From NCBI RefSeq assembly GCF_024170285.1, contig NZ_JALJXV010000010.1:1-64000 (forward strand): 64,000 nucleotides of DNA. Reading direction: 5' to 3'. The notes under the pieces were generated by a model that worked only from the letters and a program-made list of their open reading frames with translations, made no database searches and was not told the DNA's origin. A program made the position numbers and the translations under genes. The stretch is from Natronocella acetinitrilica. Its GTDB lineage: Bacteria; Pseudomonadota; Gammaproteobacteria; Nitrococcales; Aquisalimonadaceae. How positions within the stretch are numbered: position 1 is the first letter of the stretch; each line of letters begins with the position of its first letter. This document shows positions 59,408 through 64,000 of the stretch, piece after piece.

Positions 59408-60454
59408 TCATCCGGGCTCCACGGCTGCAGGTACCGGGCGTTGTTCGCAGAAGTCCTGTCGGCGCTCGCTGTTGGTGGCCTCCATGCCCGAGGGTAGTGC
59501 CTGAGCCCGATCCAGCACCCATGCGGTGATGTCATCCCGCACCACGCGGCCGTTCAGATCGCGGGTGAGCATGTGGTAGCCGTCCTCGTACAGGGCAAAG
59601 CGCCAATCCGCCGGTTGCTCTGGCAGGCTGGCCAGCATGCGGCAGGTGGGGCGGCGGGGCACGACCTGATCGTGTTCGCCATACAGGATCAGGGTCTCGC
59701 CGTTGAGTCGTGAGACCCCCGCCAGGGCTTCATCCATGAGGTCGGCAAGGCCCTCCACGGCGTCGATGCGGGTGCCCTTGATCACCATGGGGTCGCGGCC
59801 CAGGTTACGCAGCATCTCGCGATTGTCGCTGGGCCTGATGCTGAGTCCGCTGCCGCGGACCTCGCGGCCCGGGGCAACGCGGGCGCCCACCCAGAGGGCG
59901 GCACGCTGGTACCAGGGCATGGTTCTTCTGGCCCATACTGCCGGCGCCACCAGGATAGCGCCGTCAATGTCCGGCGCGGGTTGCCGGGTGAGGGCGCCGA
60001 TGGCGACGGCACCGCCCATGCTCTTGCCGAGCAGGTAGATCGGGGTATCGGGATGGGCTTCGCGAAGCAGCACAAGCGTGGCCCGGGCATCTTCGATCAG
60101 GGTATCCGAGCCGACCCACACGCCGCGATCCGCCGTGCCGCCGAAGCCGCGTTGATCATAGGCGTAGACCTGCACCCCGGACTCGGCCATCTCCTGCGCC
60201 ATGGTCTCGAAAGCGCGGCGGTAATCGTTGAAGCCGTGCAATGCGAGCACCACGGCGCGTGGTGGCTCCTCCGCCGGTGCCGAGGTGGACAGGGGCAGCC
60301 GCTGGCCATCGCTGGTCACTACCGCATCAGCCTCCAGCCGCGCTGCCTGGCGTGTTTCGCCGTTGTCCTCCTGCACACCGTGCTGGCCGCAGCTCGCCAG
60401 GGCGAGAGCGATCATGAGCAGAACGACCAGCGCAAGCCCGGTTCGACGCCACAT
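59408..60454 (-). CDS. Lipoprotein alpha/beta hydrolase (monoglyceride lipase/lysophospholipase-like)
   Basis: The 348-residue protein has a lipoprotein signal, a hydrophobic core and LASC lipobox with Cys22 as lipidation site, so it is probably membrane-tethered in the periplasm or outer membrane. The hydrolase core has LALHGFNDYRRAFETMA, nucleophile Ser145 in LLGKSMGGAVA, acid Asp in LYGEHDQVVP and His in EDGYHMLTRD. This order fits the Hydrolase_4 group acting on lysophospholipids or monoglycerides. It runs convergently to pgpA, a phospholipid enzyme, but no functional link is shown. Confidence 0.86.
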   Translation of the reverse strand: MWRRTGLALVVLLMIALALASCGQHGVQEDNGETRQAARLEADAVVTSDGQRLPLSTSAPAEEPPRAVVLALHGFNDYRRAFETMAQEMAESGVQVYAYDQRGFGGTADRGVWVGSDTLIEDARATLVLLREAHPDTPIYLLGKSMGGAVAIGALTRQPAPDIDGAILVAPAVWARRTMPWYQRAALWVGARVAPGREVRGSGLSIRPSDNREMLRNLGRDPMVIKGTRIDAVEGLADLMDEALAGVSRLNGETLILYGEHDQVVPRRPTCRMLASLPEQPADWRFALYEDGYHMLTRDLNGRVVRDDITAWVLDRAQALPSGMEATNSERRQDFCEQRPVPAAVEPG

Positions 60455-60706
60455 CAGCGAGTTCTTCCCCTTTCAGGCGACGCGCGCCTGATGTCCATGC
60501 TTGTGTTTCTACCGCGGATTCGATTCCGGACGCCAGTGCGTGTTTCGCAGTCCGGCACAAACCGGCTCTCAGTGCCGATTGTCCATAGCCCGCATAGACA
60601 CTGGGGATGGAGGCCGTGTTCCGGGGATGTAGGCCAGGCAGTCGCGACCCTCGTCATTCAGCTACCATGGAGGCTGGTTCGCTCGCGGATTCCGTGGAGG
60701 TCGGTC

Positions 60707-61021
60707 ATGCACGTTCATGTGGAATTGTGTGTCATTCCCATTGGCACGGGTACGTCACTGGGCGAGTATATCGCCGCTTGTCAGGACATACTTGATGCGG
60801 CGGGGCTCGAGACCCGAATGCACGCCTACGGGACGAATATCGAAGGCGACTGGGATGCCGTCTTCACGGCTATCCGCCAATGCCATGAACGCCTGCATGC
60901 CATGGGCGCGCCACGGCTTTTCACCAGCATCAAGGCCGGTACCCGGGTTGATCGGGAACAGAGCCTGGACGACAAGATCGCATCGGTAGAGCGCCGCCGT
61001 GGTACAGCCGCCGCGCAATGA
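60707..61021 (+). CDS. MTH1187/YkoF-type thiamine-binding protein
   Basis: The 104-residue protein resembles the small thiamine-binding family: VELCVIPIGTGTSLGEYIAA, LETRMHAYGTNIEGDWDAVF and RLFTSIKAGTRVDREQSLDD. Start ATG 60707 is preceded by GGAGG. The open frame continues upstream more than 700 bases but only as antisense to the hydrolase gene. It overlaps the DUF445 gene by 4 bases (ATGA), indicating coupling. Proximity to thiL fits a thiamine role. Confidence 0.88.
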   Translation: MHVHVELCVIPIGTGTSLGEYIAACQDILDAAGLETRMHAYGTNIEGDWDAVFTAIRQCHERLHAMGAPRLFTSIKAGTRVDREQSLDDKIASVERRRGTAAAQ

Positions 61022-62268
61022 GTCAAACGGGCACTGAAGAAGCGCAACAGGTTGCCGAACTTCGAAGGCATCGCAACATCGCGACGGCCTCGCTGGTGGG
61101 TGCTGTCGGCGTCTATGTCGCGACCCAGCTGGTGGAAGATCCGAGCTATACCGTGCTGCTGGTGCGGGCGGGGGCCGAAGCGGGCCTGATCGGTGGTATT
61201 GCCGACTGGTTTGCCGTGGTGGCCTTGTTCCGCCGGCCACTTGGCCTGCCCATCCCCCATACCGCCATCCTCCCCCGAAACAAGGAGCGGCTCGGCGCTG
61301 GTCTTGGCCGATTCGTTGCCCGGCACTTTCTCGATCCCGAGGTGGTCCAGGGGCGGCTGCGCTCATCCGAGCCGGCCCGCCGCCTGGGCGACTGGCTTGC
61401 AGATCGCGACAACAGCGCCCTGGTGGCGGAGCGCCTTCTGGCACTGGCGCCGGATGTGATCCGCGCCTTCGAGGACCGGGAAGTGCGCGGCTTCTACAGC
61501 GATACCTTTCGCGACCAGTTACGCCGCCTCGACCTGGCGCCCATGGTGCAGCGACTGGTCTGGCTGTTCATGGAAAGCCGTCAGCATCAACGGCTTTTCG
61601 ACCGCTCGCTACGCCTGGCCCGGGAGTTGCTGGTTGCCAATCGCCAGGTGATCTATCGCCGGGTGGAGGAAAAAAGCAGCTGGTGGATCCCCCGGCGTTT
61701 CGACCACAAGCTGGCGGAGGCCATCGTCGGTGGGGTTGAAGAATGGCTGGAAGATCTGTCTGACCCAGGCCACAAGGCGCGAAAGGAGTTCGATCGCGCC
61801 GTCTGGGCCATGGCCCGGGGGATGCAGGGATCCGACGCCGTGCGCGAGCGGCTCGACATGGTGCGGGACCAGTTGCTGGAAAGCCCCGAATTGCAGCAGA
61901 TACTGGAGCAGATCTGGAGCGATCTGCGGGCGGCCGCCCTGGATGGCGTGGATCAGCCGGATTCGGTCTTCCGTCAGTCGCTGGTGCAGGGCCTGCAGCG
62001 TTTCGGCCGCACACTGCTTGACGATCCCGAGGCGCGCAGTCGACTGGATGACCGGATGACTCTGCTGCTGCGGGAGTTGATCCTGCCGTTCCGGGATTCC
62101 ATCGGTGAATTCATTGCCGACGTGGTGCGGGACTGGGATAGCGAGGGCCTGTCCCGGCGGCTGGAACTCACCGTGGGTCGCGATCTGCAGTTCATCCGCA
62201 TCAACGGCACGCTGGTGGGCGCGCTGGTGGGCATGGCGATCTTCGTCGTCAGCGGCTGGGTTTTCTGA
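61018..62268 (+). CDS. DUF445 family membrane protein
   Basis: The 416-residue protein has hydrophobic segments at both ends: IATASLVGAVGVYVATQLVE and GLIGGIADWFAVVALF near the N-terminus, and LVGALVGMAIFVVSGWVF at the C-terminus. A long charged helical middle part lies between them. The ADWFAVVALFRRPLGLPIPH and ILPRNKERLGAGLGRFVARH segments are the DUF445 signature. Function unknown. It is translationally coupled to the thiamine-binding protein gene, an arrangement that may point to a shared role. Confidence 0.9.
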   Translation: MSQTGTEEAQQVAELRRHRNIATASLVGAVGVYVATQLVEDPSYTVLLVRAGAEAGLIGGIADWFAVVALFRRPLGLPIPHTAILPRNKERLGAGLGRFVARHFLDPEVVQGRLRSSEPARRLGDWLADRDNSALVAERLLALAPDVIRAFEDREVRGFYSDTFRDQLRRLDLAPMVQRLVWLFMESRQHQRLFDRSLRLARELLVANRQVIYRRVEEKSSWWIPRRFDHKLAEAIVGGVEEWLEDLSDPGHKARKEFDRAVWAMARGMQGSDAVRERLDMVRDQLLESPELQQILEQIWSDLRAAALDGVDQPDSVFRQSLVQGLQRFGRTLLDDPEARSRLDDRMTLLLRELILPFRDSIGEFIADVVRDWDSEGLSRRLELTVGRDLQFIRINGTLVGALVGMAIFVVSGWVF

Positions 62269-62281
62269 TTCCGAGTTTGCG

Positions 62282-62287
62282 TATAAT
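62282..62287 (+). promoter_or_regulatory. Candidate -10 element for the channel gene
   Basis: A perfect TATAAT lies 87 bases before the channel start, in the first AT-rich stretch after DUF445. No convincing -35 hexamer is found 16-18 bases upstream, so the call rests on the -10 match alone. Confidence 0.45.
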
Positions 62288-62324
62288 CGGCGCGTTCTGG
62301 CAGGGATGCCGGCAGACTCGTTGT

Positions 62325-62347
62325 TTAAGGAAGCAGCGCTTCCTTAA
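62325..62347. other. Perfect hairpin in the leader of the ion channel gene
   Basis: TTAAGGAAGC and GCTTCCTTAA form a 10-bp perfect stem with an AGC loop, 26 bases before the channel ATG and downstream of the TATAAT at 62282. There is no T-run. It could be an RNA hairpin limiting expression, a protein-binding palindrome, or a terminator remnant of the DUF445 gene. Confidence 0.7.
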
Positions 62348-62373
62348 CGCTTCCCCAATAGAGCGGTGTATCC

Positions 62374-63237
62374 ATGTCAGCTGACGCTTCCTCCACTCAC
62401 TCCGGTTTACGCGCCCGCCTGGGCGAGTGGATAGAAAGCCCGCGCATCCAGAACGCCATCATCGTTCTTATCTGCATCAACGCCGTGACCCTGGGGCTTG
62501 AGACCTCGGCCACGGTAGAGCGGCATATCGGCTGGGGCCTGCTGTGGATCGAGCGGGCGATACTCACGGTGTTCGTGCTGGAAATCGCCATCAAGCTGTT
62601 CGCCTTCGGCCCCCGGTTCTTCCGTGAGCCGTGGAATGTATTCGACTTTATTATCGTCGGTGTGTCGTTGGTGCCGGACAGCGGACCGTTTTCCATCCTG
62701 CGGGCGCTGCGCATCCTGCGTGTTCTGAGGTTGCTGACCAAGATCGGCCGGCTGCGGGACATCATCGAATCCCTGCTTCGGGTCATTCCCAGCATCGGCT
62801 GGATCGCCGCCCTGCTTGCGCTGGTATTTTACGTGTTCGCCGTCATGGGCACGAAGCTCTTCGGTGCCAGTTTCCCCGAGGATTTCGGCCATCTCGGGCG
62901 CACGCTGTATTCGCTGTTCCAGGTGATGACGCTGGAGAGCTGGTCTCAGGAAATCGCGCGCCCCGTAATGGTGGAGTACCCCTACGCGTGGATCTATTTC
63001 GTGGTGTTTATCCTCATCACCGCGTTCACCGTGCTCAACCTGTTTATCGGGATCATCGTCAACACCATGCAGGAGCGGCATTACGAGATGGAAGACGCCA
63101 AGCGCTCCGAGGTGGAAGCCCGGGCCCATGCCGAGCGCGAGGAAATGCTGGAGCTGATACGCGATCTCCACGCCAAGGTGGATCGCATGGAGAAGGACAC
63201 GCAGTCCGGCGACGGATCACCGTCACGGACGGATTAG
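62374..63237 (+). CDS. Voltage-gated sodium channel, BacNav (NaChBac) family
   Basis: The 287-residue six-TM subunit assembles as a tetramer in the inner membrane. S4 carries Arg110, Arg113, Arg116 and Arg119 at three-residue spacing (RALRILRVLRLLTKIGRLRD). The pore loop has the sodium selectivity filter TLESWS at 186-191. S6 (IYFVVFILITAFTVLNLFIG) is followed by a neck and a predicted coiled coil (~245-275, EVEARAHAEREEMLELIRDL). Characterised relatives come from haloalkaliphiles such as Alkalilimnicola ehrlichii, where sodium influx is thought to support pH homeostasis and motility. Confidence 0.95.
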   Translation: MSADASSTHSGLRARLGEWIESPRIQNAIIVLICINAVTLGLETSATVERHIGWGLLWIERAILTVFVLEIAIKLFAFGPRFFREPWNVFDFIIVGVSLVPDSGPFSILRALRILRVLRLLTKIGRLRDIIESLLRVIPSIGWIAALLALVFYVFAVMGTKLFGASFPEDFGHLGRTLYSLFQVMTLESWSQEIARPVMVEYPYAWIYFVVFILITAFTVLNLFIGIIVNTMQERHYEMEDAKRSEVEARAHAEREEMLELIRDLHAKVDRMEKDTQSGDGSPSRTD

Positions 63238-63266
63238 CGGAGTTGCCGGAGGTCAGGCGCGGTGAT

Positions 63267-63473
63267 GGTGCGTTACGCGCTGCGCGCTAACAGCACCCTA
63301 CGGATTGATCGGGGAACGTCGGTCCGGTACGCCGCTCATGGACACGCCGTGAACCCATGCCTGGGGGAAGCTTAACCATCGTTGACATGGTGCGTTACGG
63401 CCTTTGGCCTAACGCACCCTACGGGTGCCGATGCCTGCTGTAGGGTGTGTTAGCGCGCAGCGCGTAACGCACC
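63267..63473. repeat. Composite REP-like element, copy 3 (207 bp, partly deleted)
   Basis: Units lie at 63267-63301 (forward, with one extra G), 63389-63422 (forward, word GGCCTTTGGCC) and 63440-63473 (inverted), the same order as copy 1. The 17-bp spacer 63423-63439 matches the complement of the one in copy 2 at all but one base. The internal palindrome keeps its left arm (63315-63343) and start of the loop but lacks the nested hairpin and right arm. It lies between the convergent channel and TolC-family genes. Confidence 0.87.
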
Positions 63474-63499
63474 GTCAACGATTTTCCTTATCCAAATTC

Positions 63500-64000
63500 C
63501 TAGCGATCCAGCATCACCTGTTCGTCGCCGGCCATGGCGATGCCGCGGCGGATCAGCAGGGTTCCGCTCTGGCGGTGCAGCTCCGTGACCGCCTGGCGGT
63601 AGCGCACCCGTGCTTCTTCTACTTCCAGCTGCCCCTCCAGCAGATCCCGCTGGGCCAGGGCGACGGCCAGGGCCGTGGCGGTTCCGGCGCGGAAGCGGGC
63701 CTGTTCGGCGCGCAGCACTTCCTCCTGCAACTCCCGGGTCACGGCAGTGGCAGCCAGCTGCTCGCGGCTGCGTTGGGTTTCGATCCAGGCGCGGCGCACG
63801 TCCAGCTCTGCCAGCTGTTTCAGATTGGCGATGGCATCTACCGCCTGATAGCGCTCAAGCTCGGCCCGTTGCTGCTCCGCCCGCGCCTGCCGCCGGCCCA
63901 AGGGCACCTCCAGCCGCAAACCTGCGCTGTAGTCATAGCCGGGGCCGTCGATGTCCCGCCAGGCACGGCCGAAGGCGTCGGCATAGCCGCTCTGGCCAAG
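63500..64000 (-). CDS. TolC family outer membrane efflux protein, C-terminal part (start outside window)
   Basis: The visible 166 residues are open to the window edge. They show the family pattern of a beta segment followed by long heptad helices: YSAGLRLEVPLGRRQARAEQ, AELDVRRAWIETQRSREQLA, and the second TolC-like helix pair around EQARFRAGTATALAVALAQR. The alternating beta-strand/alpha-barrel arrangement fits an outer-membrane channel of an RND or type I exporter. The inner-membrane partner is not in the window. Confidence 0.85.
   Translation of the reverse strand, partial: LGQSGYADAFGRAWRDIDGPGYDYSAGLRLEVPLGRRQARAEQQRAELERYQAVDAIANLKQLAELDVRRAWIETQRSREQLAATAVTRELQEEVLRAEQARFRAGTATALAVALAQRDLLEGQLEVEEARVRYRQAVTELHRQSGTLLIRRGIAMAGDEQVMLDR

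Overview
The window is a chromosomal segment from a GC-rich gammaproteobacterium. The ribosomal gene order, the glyA-nrdR-ribD-ribE-ribBA-ribH-nusB-thiL-pgpA run and the uvrA/MFS/ssb block are typical of that class. An acidic tail on L17 and a NaChBac-type sodium channel would suit a halophilic or haloalkaliphilic lineage such as Ectothiorhodospiraceae or a Halomonas-like group. That placement is an inference from gene content; no 16S gene is present.

Layout. Bases 1-14331 hold the end of tuf and the complete S10, spc and alpha ribosomal operons (rpsJ to rplQ, with secY, a short rpmJ and rpoA), closed by a strong intrinsic terminator. Bases 14723-22555 carry a SAM-hydrolase family enzyme, a small DUF6489-like protein, mdh, and on the minus strand upp and uvrA, with an MFS transporter and ssb divergent from uvrA. 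Bases 22733-27834 form a nucleotide-sugar block (UDP-glucuronate epimerase-like, ugd, pgi, galU). Bases 28071-32390 form a sulfate activation block (SLC13 permease, Sat-CysC fusion, cysQ). Together these two blocks could supply UDP-uronic acids and PAPS for an exopolysaccharide, possibly a sulfated one. Bases 32749-41952 are mixed: a glutamine-amidotransferase/amidoligase pair, metY, the proteasome homologue Anbu, a DUF411 copper-type protein, a PilZ protein, a long-form GAPDH, an SRPBCC protein and ettA.

Bases 42030-47479 are the most striking accessory locus. A 1422-residue VgrG carries a C-terminal alpha/beta-hydrolase (lipase-like) domain. Its stop overlaps the start of a secreted beta-propeller-like protein of much lower G+C. 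The pair reads as a type VI secretion effector with a candidate periplasmic immunity protein. Next come two TPR membrane proteins, one a rhomboid protease, whose convergent stop codons share one CTAG, then rimK with a rimB-type protease. Bases 52143-59385 hold glyA and the riboflavin/thiamine operon. The window ends with a lipoprotein hydrolase, an MTH1187 thiamine-binding protein with a DUF445 membrane protein, the BacNav channel and the end of a TolC-family gene.

Five intergenic stretches contain members of one repeat family. Each unit is a ~34-bp imperfect palindrome with GTAG at one end, paired in inverted orientation like REP/BIME elements. Three stretches share a larger composite architecture of up to 283 bp enclosing a second long palindrome, and one contains a 41-bp tandem repeat. 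Four of the five lie between convergent genes. No RAYT transposase gene is in the window.
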